Below are positions 21,074-28,296 of a DNA stretch of 34,007 nt, piece after piece; positions within the stretch are counted from its first letter, which is position 1, and each line of letters begins with the position of its first letter. Location of the stretch: NCBI GenBank assembly GCA_020061585.1, contig JAGUXX010000273.1, positions 1 to 34,007 of the forward strand. The letters run 5' to 3'. The notes beneath the pieces were generated by a model. It was not told the DNA's origin. It saw only the letters and a list, made by a program, of their open reading frames with translations, and searched no databases. Origin of the DNA: Betaproteobacteria bacterium (GTDB lineage: Bacteria; Pseudomonadota; Gammaproteobacteria; Burkholderiales; Thiobacillaceae). A program made the translations under genes and the position numbers.

Positions 21074-21308
21074 CCTTGAAACAGCAGTTGACCGCTTCAT
21101 AGCCCTTGTGAGGCCTCATGCAGACTGATGTTAGCCGCTTCGATGGCACTCACCATTTGGGTGAGCCCGCTACCCGCCCGCTGTCGGGGTGGAGAAGCCG
21201 TCTGGCGGCGTTGCTCCGCCTCGCCATGCCTTGGCATGACTCGTTGTCGCGCCTTGCCAGCCGGCTTCTCCACCCCGCCCTCGGACGGGTTCAACTGCTG
21301 TTTCAAGG
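21074..21308. mobile_element. MITE-like element with nested inverted repeats
   Basis: Perfect 18-bp terminal arms CCTTGAAACAGCAGTTGA (21074-21091) and TCAACTGCTGTTTCAAGG (21291-21308) bound 235 bp. Inside, GGGGTGGAGAAGCCG (21186-21200) and CGGCTTCTCCACCCC (21262-21276) are perfect 15-bp complements, with CATGCC-TT-GGCATG at their centre (21225-21238). No transposase frame is credible. The element fills most of the 321 bp between the DUF3096 and dsrS-like genes and could act as a two-sided transcript end. A target duplication is not obvious. Confidence 0.6.
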
Positions 21309-21379
21309 TTCAAACCGCTCGCGAAGGGCGTGAATGTTGTTTGCAAGCGTTGGCGAGCCCGGCGCCTGGTGATCAAACT

Positions 21380-22438
21380 TCAGCGGCGAAGCGCGGCGAT
21401 ATCCTTCAATAGCGGTGCCGTGACCGGGTCGATCTTGCGCCGCATCAGCGAGCCGATGGCGGTGGAACGGGCAAAGATGGGGCGCACCAGACTGTCGTCG
21501 CAGCGCGCCAGTCGGGCGGCGGCTTCGAGTTTTGGGGCGATGGCCTGACAAGCGTCGCAGCGCGGTTGATCGGTTTGATTCCAGTCCAGGTCGGCGGAAA
21601 AATAGACGCCGATGGCGTTCAGCGTGCGGCTCACCACTTCCTGGGTTTCCGGGCGCTCCAGCACATCGGCGGCGGCATCGAGAAAGGTCTGGCCCTGGCT
21701 GGACAAGGCGCGCTCCAGTGCGACGGCGGCGGGTTGCCCCGCGGCAATCTCGTTGGCCAGCGTCGCGCTGAGTTCGGCATGTTGCGCGTGCGCGGCCAGC
21801 GGCAGCGGCAATGCGCCCGCCGCCATTTCCAGGAAGGCGACGAAATGGGTGTTGCTGCGGCGGCCGAATTTCCACATGGTTTCCACGCCGGCCGGCGTCA
21901 CCGCTTGGGAGTGGATCAGCACGGCGATGGTGTCGATGATGCCGAGGTGGTCGTCCTGTAGAAACGGCAGGTGTTCGACCAGGAAATCGGCCAGCACGCG
22001 GCCCATCGGGCCTTGCGCCACGGCTTCGCGGCTGAGCATCAGACGGGCGTTTTCGATGGTCGGCAGGGTCCACCAGGCATGCCGCGCCAGTTCGTCGGTG
22101 AGTCCGGGCGAATGTACGACGGCGACCACCGCTTCCGGCTCGCCGGTAAGCAGCAGTTTGCCCAGGTTGACGCCGGCCATCTGGCCGTGCCGGGTCCAGC
22201 GCGTGAGGAACACCGGGTAGCCGCCGGGCGAACCCAGCGCATGACCGGACAGCAGTTCGCGCACCTGGCGCAGATATTTGTCTTCGCGGCAATTGGGCGA
22301 CAGCGGAATGCTGGCTTCGCCCTTGTCGGTCAGCGCGTGCAGCGTCAGCGTCGATTCGTCGATGCGGATCGCTTTCAGGTCCTGCGCCAGCAGGACCTGA
22401 AGGCGGAAGCTGTCTTCCGGCGAGATGCCTTCACTCAT
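21380..22438 (-). CDS. dsrS: DsrS-like protein (sulfur metabolism-associated, function unknown)
   Basis: The 352-aa protein begins MSEGISPEDSFRLQVLLAQDL, then AIRIDESTLTLHALTDKGEA and HALGSPGGYPVFLTRWTRHGQM. I recognise these as the N-terminal signature of DsrS proteins, annotated with dissimilatory sulfite reductase clusters of sulfur-oxidising gammaproteobacteria. No signal peptide, membrane helix or known catalytic motif is seen, so it should be cytosolic. The C-terminal half is helical and carries a CDAC pair (near YFSADLDWNQTDQPRCDAC). No other dsr gene is in the window; it sits next to hemL. The recognition is from memory, so the symbol is tentative. Confidence 0.62.
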   Translation of the reverse strand: MSEGISPEDSFRLQVLLAQDLKAIRIDESTLTLHALTDKGEASIPLSPNCREDKYLRQVRELLSGHALGSPGGYPVFLTRWTRHGQMAGVNLGKLLLTGEPEAVVAVVHSPGLTDELARHAWWTLPTIENARLMLSREAVAQGPMGRVLADFLVEHLPFLQDDHLGIIDTIAVLIHSQAVTPAGVETMWKFGRRSNTHFVAFLEMAAGALPLPLAAHAQHAELSATLANEIAAGQPAAVALERALSSQGQTFLDAAADVLERPETQEVVSRTLNAIGVYFSADLDWNQTDQPRCDACQAIAPKLEAAARLARCDDSLVRPIFARSTAIGSLMRRKIDPVTAPLLKDIAALRR

Positions 22439-22455
22439 TGCAATGCATGCTCCAG

Positions 22456-22511
22456 GTAGGGTGCGCCGTGCGCACCATGGCACGAGGATCGGTGCGCATG
22501 GCGCACCCTAC
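22456..22511. repeat. GTAGGGTGCGCC palindromic repeat, copy 1 (between dsrS-like gene and hemL)
   Basis: GTAGGGTGCGCCGTGCGCACC pairs with GGTGCGCATGGCGCACCCTAC across a short centre, giving a 56-bp imperfect palindrome. A second copy of equal length lies at 23854-23909. It sits 6 bp from the hemL stop codon, so it forms the 3-prime end structure of the hemL message. Confidence 0.85.
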
Positions 22512-22517
22512 AGTTCG

Positions 22518-23819
22518 TCATTCGCCCAGTTTCTCGAAGCAGCGCGCGGCGGCGGCGATGGTGGCGTCGATGTCTTCATCAGCGTGCGCGGCGGAGACGA
22601 AGCCGGCTTCGAACGCGGACGGGGCGAGGTAGATGCCTTCGTGCAGCATCAAATGATAGAAACGGTTGAAGCCGTCCTTGTCGCTGTCCATGACTTCGGC
22701 GTACGAGGTCGGCGGCGTGGCGCGGAAATAGACGCCGAACATGCCGCCGACCGAATCGGCGCAGGCCAGAATGCCGGCGTCACGCGCGGCGGCGTTGAGG
22801 CCGGCGCACAGACGTTCGGTCTTGGCGGTGAGCGCTTCGTAAAATCCCGGCGCGGAAATCTTCTCCAGGGTTTTCAGACCGGCGGCCACCGCCACCGGAT
22901 TGCCGGACAGGGTGCCGGCCTGATACACCGGGCCGAGCGGCGCCAGCTTGTCCATGATCTCGGCCTTGCCGCCGAAGGCGCCGACCGGCAGGCCGCCGCC
23001 GATCACCTTGCCCAACGTGGTCAGATCCGGCGTGATGCCGTACAGGCCTTGCACGCTGCCTCTGCCGACGCGGAAACCGGTCATCACTTCATCGAAAATC
23101 AGCACCGCGCCGTGCCTGGTGCAGTTGTCGCGCAGACATTCGAGGAAGCCGGGCTTGGGCTTGATCAGGTTCATGTTGCCAGCCACCGCCTCGACGATGA
23201 TGCAGGCGATCTCGTCGCCTTTTGCTTCGAACAACTGGTTGACCTGGTCGATGTCGTTGTAGTCCAGTACCACGGTGTGGCCGGAACAATCGGCCGGCAC
23301 GCCGGCCGAACTCGACTCACCCCGAGCGGGCTGGCCGAAGGTCAACAGGCCGGAACCGGCCTTGACCAGCAGGCTGTCGGCATGGCCGTGATAGCAGCCT
23401 TCGAACTTCACCAGCGTGTCGCGACCGGTGTAGCCGCGCGCGACACGGATGGCGCTCATCGTGGCTTCGGTACCGGACGACACCAGGCGCAATTTTTCCA
23501 GGCTGGGCAGCATTTCGATCAGCTTTTCCGCCATGCGCAGTTCCATTTCGGTCGGCGCGCCGAAGCTCAGGCCGAGCGCGGCGGTGTCGCACACCGCGCG
23601 CACCACGTCGGCGTCGGCGTGGCCGAGAATCAGCGGACCCCAGGAACCGACGTAATCGAGATACGACTTGCCGTCCGCGTCCCACACCCGGCTGCCGGCG
23701 CCCTTGGCGAAGAAGCGCGGTGTGCCGCCGACCGAGCGGAAGGCGCGCACCGGCGAGTTGACGCCGCCGGGAATGAGTTTCTGGGAGAGGTCGAACAGTT
23801 CGTCGTTGCGCGAGGTCAT
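22518..23819 (-). CDS. hemL: Glutamate-1-semialdehyde 2,1-aminomutase
   Basis: The 433-aa PLP enzyme turns glutamate-1-semialdehyde into 5-aminolevulinate, the second step of the C5 haem pathway, in the cytosol. It shows [18 protein letters not shown] at the N-terminus, [33 protein letters not shown] and the PLP-lysine in [10 protein letters not shown] (Lys 271). Length matches the family (about 426). The ATG at 23819 ([12 protein letters not shown]) is used; the frame upstream is repeat DNA. It is flanked on both sides by copies of one palindromic repeat. Confidence 0.97.
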   Translation of the reverse strand: MTSRNDELFDLSQKLIPGGVNSPVRAFRSVGGTPRFFAKGAGSRVWDADGKSYLDYVGSWGPLILGHADADVVRAVCDTAALGLSFGAPTEMELRMAEKLIEMLPSLEKLRLVSSGTEATMSAIRVARGYTGRDTLVKFEGCYHGHADSLLVKAGSGLLTFGQPARGESSSAGVPADCSGHTVVLDYNDIDQVNQLFEAKGDEIACIIVEAVAGNMNLIKPKPGFLECLRDNCTRHGAVLIFDEVMTGFRVGRGSVQGLYGITPDLTTLGKVIGGGLPVGAFGGKAEIMDKLAPLGPVYQAGTLSGNPVAVAAGLKTLEKISAPGFYEALTAKTERLCAGLNAAARDAGILACADSVGGMFGVYFRATPPTSYAEVMDSDKDGFNRFYHLMLHEGIYLAPSAFEAGFVSAAHADEDIDATIAAAARCFEKLGE

Positions 23820-23853
23820 GCGGGTTCCTTGTCGGCGGAGGCGGTGAACAGCC

Positions 23854-23909
23854 GTAGGGTGCGCCGCGCGCACCGATCAGCGTTTGCTGGCGCGCGTGGC
23901 GCACCCTAC
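23854..23909. repeat. GTAGGGTGCGCC palindromic repeat, copy 2 (between hemL and thiE)
   Basis: GTAGGGTGCGCCGCGCGCACC and the complementary GGCGCGCGTGGCGCACCCTAC enclose GATCAGCGTTTGCT or part of it. Total length is 56 bp, the same as copy 1. It begins 34 bp upstream of the hemL start and ends 4 bp before the thiE stop codon. Confidence 0.85.
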
Positions 23910-23913
23910 GGCA

Positions 23914-24549
23914 TCAGGTTGTGAACAGTTGGGTGAAGTTTAAGGCAGCTTGATAGGGCGCGGGCGCGTCGTACAGGGCGCTGATCACCGCCACCAGATC
24001 GGCGCCGGCGGCGACCAGACCGCCGGCGTTGTCCGGCGTGATGCCGCCGATGGCGCACACCGGCAAGCCGGTTTCCAGCTTGGCCGCCGTGATCAAGGCC
24101 GGTTCGGCGCGTTCGGCCAGGGGTTTGGTGGGGGATGCGAAAAAGCTGCCGAAGGCCAGGTAATCGGCACCCGCATCAGCGGCGGCCAAGGCCAGCGGCA
24201 GGCTTTGGTAACAAGACGCGCCGAGGATGCGGCCGGGGCCGGCGGCATCGAGCCGCAGTCGGGCGGCGGCAAGCTGGCCGTCGGCCTCGCCCAGATGCAC
24301 GCCATCGGCGGCGCAGTACAGCGCCAGTTCGAGGTCGTCGTTGATGATCAGACGGGCGTCGAAGGCGCGGGTCAGGTCGCGCAGCGCCAACGCCTGTTTC
24401 TGGCGATGGTCATCCGAAGCCTGCTTGTTGCGGTATTGCACGATATGGCAGCCGGCGCGAAGGATGGCTTCGGTCGCCTCCAGCAGCCGGGACGTATCGT
24501 TCCAGTCCGGCGTGATGGCATACAAACCAAAGAGTTGCGGTTTAGTCAT
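23914..24549 (-). CDS. thiE: Thiamine-phosphate synthase
   Basis: The 211-aa TIM-barrel enzyme joins HMP-diphosphate and the thiazole phosphate to thiamine phosphate. It shows LYAITPDW, HIVQYRNKQ (usually QYRDK), LIINDDLELALYCAADGVHLGEADG, DYLAFGSFFASPTK and VCAIGGITPDNAGGLVAAGADLVAVISALY. Four starts are possible (GTG 24561, ATG 24555, 24552, 24549). GGGG 6 nt before 24549 favours the last, which overlaps the thiD end by 8 bp. It works with ThiD, encoded just upstream. The stop lies next to a repeat. Confidence 0.95.
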   Translation of the reverse strand: MTKPQLFGLYAITPDWNDTSRLLEATEAILRAGCHIVQYRNKQASDDHRQKQALALRDLTRAFDARLIINDDLELALYCAADGVHLGEADGQLAAARLRLDAAGPGRILGASCYQSLPLALAAADAGADYLAFGSFFASPTKPLAERAEPALITAAKLETGLPVCAIGGITPDNAGGLVAAGADLVAVISALYDAPAPYQAALNFTQLFTT

Positions 24550-25363
24550 CATCATCCCCACGCACCCAGTAAAGGCGATCCGGAATGAATTGGCCCATGC
24601 CCGGCCGATAAGCGTTCTTCAAGGTTTGGTAGGTGTATTCCTGCGCTTCCTTGGCGGCTTCCGAGATGTCCTGACCTAGCGCCAGCAGCGCCGCGACCGC
24701 CGATGCCAGGGTGCAACCGGAGCCGTGATAGGTGCCGGGCAGGCGATCCCAGTTCAGGCGATGCACGATGCCGCGGGTGTTGTACAGCGTGTTGGAAACC
24801 TGCGCGCCCTGTTCGTGCGCGCCGGTGATCAAGATATATTCGGCGCCCATGTCGATCAGCCGGCGGGCGCATTCGGACAATTCCGGCGCGTCGTTTTCCG
24901 CGTCCGGGTCTTCCGCCAGCCGCCGGGCTTCCAGACTGTTGGGAGTCAGGATGCTGGTCTGCGGCAGCAGCAGATCACGCAACGCATCGAGCAGTTCCTC
25001 GTTGGCCAACGGGTCGCCGCGACCGGAAGTCAGGACCGGATCGAGCACCAGCGGGATGTCGGGGTAGTCGGACACCACTTCGGCGATCGCCGCGACCGCT
25101 TCGACGCTGCCGATCATGCCGATCTTGATCGCCGCGACCGGCATGTCCTCCAGCACGCCGCGCGCCTGGTCGACGATCCATTCCGCATCGATCGGCAGAA
25201 AATCGTCGACGCCGACGGTATCTTGCACGGTCACCGCCGTAACGACGGAAAGAGGGTGACACCCCATGCTGGACAGGGTCAAAATGTCGGCCTGCAAGCC
25301 GGCGCCACCGGTTGGATCGGTGCCGGCGAACACCAGCACGGCGGGCAGAGGCGTAATTGACAT
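24542..25363 (-). CDS. thiD: Hydroxymethylpyrimidine/phosphomethylpyrimidine kinase
   Basis: The 273-aa ribokinase-fold enzyme phosphorylates HMP and HMP-P to HMP-PP. It has VFAGTDPTGGAGLQADI at the N-terminus (usual SD replaced by TD), IKIGMIGS, VLDPVLTSGRGDPL (usual form VMVATSG), LTPNSLEARRL and the anion-hole GSGCTLASAVAALLA. The C-terminus ends in an acidic tail (RGDDDD) whose codons overlap the thiE starts. The gene is divergent from rubredoxin with 79 bp between starts. No TPP riboswitch was seen upstream. Confidence 0.95.
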   Translation of the reverse strand: MSITPLPAVLVFAGTDPTGGAGLQADILTLSSMGCHPLSVVTAVTVQDTVGVDDFLPIDAEWIVDQARGVLEDMPVAAIKIGMIGSVEAVAAIAEVVSDYPDIPLVLDPVLTSGRGDPLANEELLDALRDLLLPQTSILTPNSLEARRLAEDPDAENDAPELSECARRLIDMGAEYILITGAHEQGAQVSNTLYNTRGIVHRLNWDRLPGTYHGSGCTLASAVAALLALGQDISEAAKEAQEYTYQTLKNAYRPGMGQFIPDRLYWVRGDDDD

Positions 25364-25442
25364 GGGGAAAGCCTTGGCGTGTGCGAGAAGAATGGGCAGA
25401 ATCCATTTTTACATAAGTCTTTTGCACCTGCCCGGACAGCAC

Positions 25443-25613
25443 ATGGAATATAAAACCTGGATGTGTGTGGTATGTGGTTTCATTTACGACGAAAGCAAGG
25501 GACTGCCTGAGGAAGGGATCGTTCCCGGTACGCTATGGCTGGATGTGCCGGTGAACTGGACTTGTCCGGAATGTGGGGCGCGCAAGGAGGATTTCGAGAT
25601 GTTGTCGATTTGA
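25443..25613 (+). CDS. Rubredoxin
   Basis: The 56-aa electron carrier has C8-VV-C11-G and C41-PE-C44-G ligands for one iron and the family words GFIYDESKG, PVNWTCPECGARKEDF. The start ATG 25443 gives the normal length; a long in-frame extension upstream runs into thiD and is rejected. Rubredoxin genes often precede pilG in gammaproteobacteria without a known functional tie. A GC palindrome (GCGGCGCGCCGC) lies in the 70 bp after its stop and may end the message. Confidence 0.97.
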   Translation: MEYKTWMCVVCGFIYDESKGLPEEGIVPGTLWLDVPVNWTCPECGARKEDFEMLSI

Positions 25614-25683
25614 CTCGCGTTTGCGGGGTGCGGCGCGCCGCCCGATAGCGCTTTCCGGCCGGCGACCAATTGATGGAGGGAAG

Positions 25684-26868
25684 ATGAAAATACGTTGGTT
25701 TGCAACCGTGTGTGCACTGTTGTTGGCGTGCGGCGTTCAGGCGCGCGACGATCTGGTGCTGAACATTACGCTCGATTACGACCAGGAGCGCGATCATGTC
25801 ACCACTCAGACCGTCTTCAATGATCTGGCCAAATATCTGAGTGGCGCGGTTGGTCAGCCGGTCAAATTGATCATGACGCAGAATGCCGAGCGCGTCGGCG
25901 AGCGGGTGCGCACCGGCAGTTTCGCCGTGCTGCTGGCGCCGTCGCAACTGATCGGGCAGGCGATGCGCCACGGCTATACACCGATCGTCAAAACCCGGCA
26001 GGATGCCCAGGTGCAGTTGCTGGCGACCAAGGCCTCGCAGGTTCGCAATCTCGAAACGGCGCGCGGCAAGCGCATTGCCTTGCCGCATCGCGAGTCGCTG
26101 GTGAGTTTTCTGGTCAATGGCGAAATGAACGCGCGCGGCACCTCCGCCGGTACCTATTTCGGTCAGGTGAATTACATGACCAAATATGCCGCCGTGCTGT
26201 ATGCGATGGAAATCGGCCAGGCCGATCTGGTTGCCGTCAAGGAAGACACAGCCCGGGGCTGGCTGGCGAAAAACAAGAATGTCATGGTGGCGCATACTTT
26301 CCCCGCCGTTCCCGCCGCTGGCGTGGCGGTCAGCGACAAACTCGACGCGGTGACGCGCGACAAACTGAGCAAAGCGCTCACGCAGATCGACAAGGATCTC
26401 CAGGCGCGTCTGCTGCGTCTCAAGCTGAGCGCTTTCGTGGCGGCCAACGCGGCTGATTTCGAATACGTATCGACGCGCGGCTTCTACACCCCGGAAGTCT
26501 TGCCGGGCGGCAATATCCCCAACGCTCAACAGGTCAAGAACTTGCTGGCCCAAGGCGTGAAACTGTTCGATGTCAGGCCGCAGGCGCATTATCGGGAAGC
26601 GCATATTCCCGGCGCGATCAACGTGACTTACCAGATGAACAGCCCGAAAGAAGTGGATTACGATGACTCGGTCGATGCCTTCGATATCTCGAAGTTGCCG
26701 CAGGACAAGAACACGCCGATTATTTTCCAGTGCAACGGCGCCGAATGCTGGTACAGCTACAAGGCCGCGCGTTATATGCTCAAACGCGGCTATACCAAAA
26801 TTTACTGGTTCCGTACCGGATTGCCGGCCTGGAAAGAGGCGGGATATCCCTTGGCCAAGGGTGGTTGA
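25684..26868 (+). CDS. Periplasmic substrate-binding domain fused to a rhodanese domain
   Basis: The 394-aa protein has a Sec signal peptide (MKIRWFATVCALLLACGVQA). A PhnD/phosphate-phosphonate-binding-like domain follows (DYDQERDHVTTQTVFNDLAKYLSGAVGQPV, then LLAPSQLIGQAMRHGYTPIV and VKEDTARGWLAKN). At about 290-394 there is a rhodanese domain (VKLFDVRPQAHYREAHIPGAINV) with the active-site loop C350-NGAE-C355-W. This suggests a periplasmic protein that binds a small ligand and handles sulfane sulfur. GGAGGG 3-4 nt before the ATG at 25684 fixes the start. It is upstream of pilG by 34 bp, so it may be in the pil transcript. The ligand is unknown. Confidence 0.88.
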   Translation: MKIRWFATVCALLLACGVQARDDLVLNITLDYDQERDHVTTQTVFNDLAKYLSGAVGQPVKLIMTQNAERVGERVRTGSFAVLLAPSQLIGQAMRHGYTPIVKTRQDAQVQLLATKASQVRNLETARGKRIALPHRESLVSFLVNGEMNARGTSAGTYFGQVNYMTKYAAVLYAMEIGQADLVAVKEDTARGWLAKNKNVMVAHTFPAVPAAGVAVSDKLDAVTRDKLSKALTQIDKDLQARLLRLKLSAFVAANAADFEYVSTRGFYTPEVLPGGNIPNAQQVKNLLAQGVKLFDVRPQAHYREAHIPGAINVTYQMNSPKEVDYDDSVDAFDISKLPQDKNTPIIFQCNGAECWYSYKAARYMLKRGYTKIYWFRTGLPAWKEAGYPLAKGG

Positions 26869-26902
26869 GCGGGCCGGATCAAACAACTTGCAAGGAGGTA
26901 GC

Positions 26903-27310
26903 TTGAATAACGTGACCAACGGGGCAATAGAATTAGCCGGCACCAAGGTGATGGTGATCGACGACAGCAACACCATACGCCGTAGCGCCGAAATATTTTT
27001 GCTCAAGGCGGGTTGCGAAGTGATTCTTGCCGAGGATGGTTTCGATGCCTTGGCCAAGATCAATGACCACCATCCGCAAGTCATCTTTGTCGACATCATG
27101 ATGCCGCGTCTGGATGGTTACCAGACTTGCGCCTTGATCAAGAAAAACCCGCGCTTGCACGATATCCCGGTGATCATGCTGTCCAGCAAGGATGGGCTGT
27201 TCGATCGCGCCCGCGGGCGGCTGGTCGGCTCGGATGAATATCTCACCAAACCGTTCACCAAAGATACGCTGCTCGAAGCGGTCCGCCGTCACCGCTCGCA
27301 AAGCGCCTGA
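26903..27310 (+). CDS. pilG: Twitching-motility response regulator PilG
   Basis: This 135-aa single-domain CheY-like receiver has VIDDSNTIRR at the N-terminus, phospho-acceptor D64 in FVDIMMPRLDGYQTCALIKKN, VIMLSSKDGLFDRARGRLVGSDEYLTKPF. It is near identical in wording to Pseudomonas PilG, also 135 aa. The start is a TTG at 26903, preceded by a near-perfect AAGGAGGT 4 nt away; a GTG at 26912 is too far from that site. PilG is the output regulator for pilus extension in the Pil-Chp system, phosphorylated by ChpA. Confidence 0.95.
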   Translation: MNNVTNGAIELAGTKVMVIDDSNTIRRSAEIFLLKAGCEVILAEDGFDALAKINDHHPQVIFVDIMMPRLDGYQTCALIKKNPRLHDIPVIMLSSKDGLFDRARGRLVGSDEYLTKPFTKDTLLEAVRRHRSQSA

Positions 27311-27332
27311 AACATCGCAATTCGGGGAAGCA

Positions 27333-27698
27333 ATGCCTATTAACAGAATCTTGATCGTGGATGATTCGCCGACCGAGCGTTTCTATCTGACCGACGTGTT
27401 GCGCAAGCATGGCTACGAGGTGATTACCGCCGAAACCGGCGAACTGGGCGTGGCGGTGGCCAAACTCGAAAAGCCGGATCTGATCCTGATGGATGTGGTG
27501 ATGCCCGGACTGAATGGATTTCAAGCCACCCGGCAACTCTCGCGCGACGCGGAAACCTCGGCCATTCCGGTCATCATGTGCACCACCAAAGGCCAGGAAA
27601 CCGATCGCGTCTGGGGTATGCGCCAAGGCGCCATCGACTATCTGGTCAAGCCGGTGACGGCCGCCGACCTGATCGCCAAAGTCAAGGCGTTAGGTTGA
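27333..27698 (+). CDS. pilH: Twitching-motility response regulator PilH
   Basis: The 121-aa receiver has ILIVDDSPTERFYLTDVLRKHGYEV, phospho-acceptor D54 in LILMDVVMPGLNGFQATRQL, and IMCTTKGQETDRVWGMRQGAIDYLVKPV. Length and wording match PilH, thought to act as a phosphate sink or as the retraction-side regulator in Pil-Chp signalling. GGGGAAG precedes the ATG at 27333. It shares one base with pilI (TGATG). Confidence 0.96.
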   Translation: MPINRILIVDDSPTERFYLTDVLRKHGYEVITAETGELGVAVAKLEKPDLILMDVVMPGLNGFQATRQLSRDAETSAIPVIMCTTKGQETDRVWGMRQGAIDYLVKPVTAADLIAKVKALG

Positions 27699-28210
27699 TG
27701 CAAGACAAGAAAAGCCTGCGCGAGTTTCAGACTCAACTTGCCGAAAAACTCAAGTCGGCGCAGGGCGCTCGCGGCGTCGCGTCGAAACTGGGTTTTCTCG
27801 CCGGCGGTCGGCATTGGCTGGTGGACCTCGATCAGGTCAATGAAGTGGTGACGGTATCCGGCCTGACCGAAGCGCCCTGGGTGCATGACTGGTTTGTCGG
27901 CGTCGCCAGCGTGCGCGGGGTGTTGTATGGCTGCACCGACCTGGCGGCGTTTCTTGGACTGGCCGAGCCGATGCCGCCCGGCGAAACGCGGTTGCTGCTG
28001 GTGCACCCGAAATTCGGCGTCAACGCCGCGTTGCGCATCGAGCAAGCTTTGGGGTTGCGCGCCTTGGCGGATCTCCGGCGGGAGCCGCGGGCGCTGGCTG
28101 GCGAACCCTGGGAAGTCGCGCACTGGCGCGATGCCGACGAGCAAGCCTGGATAGAAATCAGCATGCGGAATCTGGTCGCGTTACCGTCTTTTCTGGAGGC
28201 TGGTTTGTGA
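27698..28210 (+). CDS. pilI: CheW-like adaptor PilI
   Basis: The 170-aa protein has a CheW fold: LGFLAGGRHWLVDLDQVNEVVTV, then WFVGVASVRGVLYGCTDLAAFLG (the usual GL-NLRG segment) and LLLVHPKFGVNAALRIEQALGLR. It couples the receptor PilJ to the kinase ChpA at the inner membrane pole. The start overlaps the pilH stop by one base. Its stop also overlaps the ATG of a 28-aa open frame. Confidence 0.94.
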   Translation: MQDKKSLREFQTQLAEKLKSAQGARGVASKLGFLAGGRHWLVDLDQVNEVVTVSGLTEAPWVHDWFVGVASVRGVLYGCTDLAAFLGLAEPMPPGETRLLLVHPKFGVNAALRIEQALGLRALADLRREPRALAGEPWEVAHWRDADEQAWIEISMRNLVALPSFLEAGL

Positions 28211-28296
28211 TGCTCAAATGGATTGATGGTTTTCTTGTCCGGTATTTCGCGGTGGGCAGTGGTGTTTACTTTGGAGGAAAGTCGCTATGGCGATAA
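28210..28296 (+). CDS. 28-aa micro-ORF bridging pilI and pilJ (doubtful)
   Basis: The ATG at 28210 shares its A with the pilI stop (TGATG). The frame ends in a TAA that overlaps the first codons of pilJ (start 28287). The peptide, [20 protein letters not shown], is hydrophobic and basic with no family I recognise. It fills exactly the 76-nt gap between the two genes. It may only serve to keep ribosomes moving into pilJ (translational coupling), or be chance. No own Shine-Dalgarno sequence is visible. Confidence 0.25.
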   Translation: MLKWIDGFLVRYFAVGSGVYFGGKSLWR

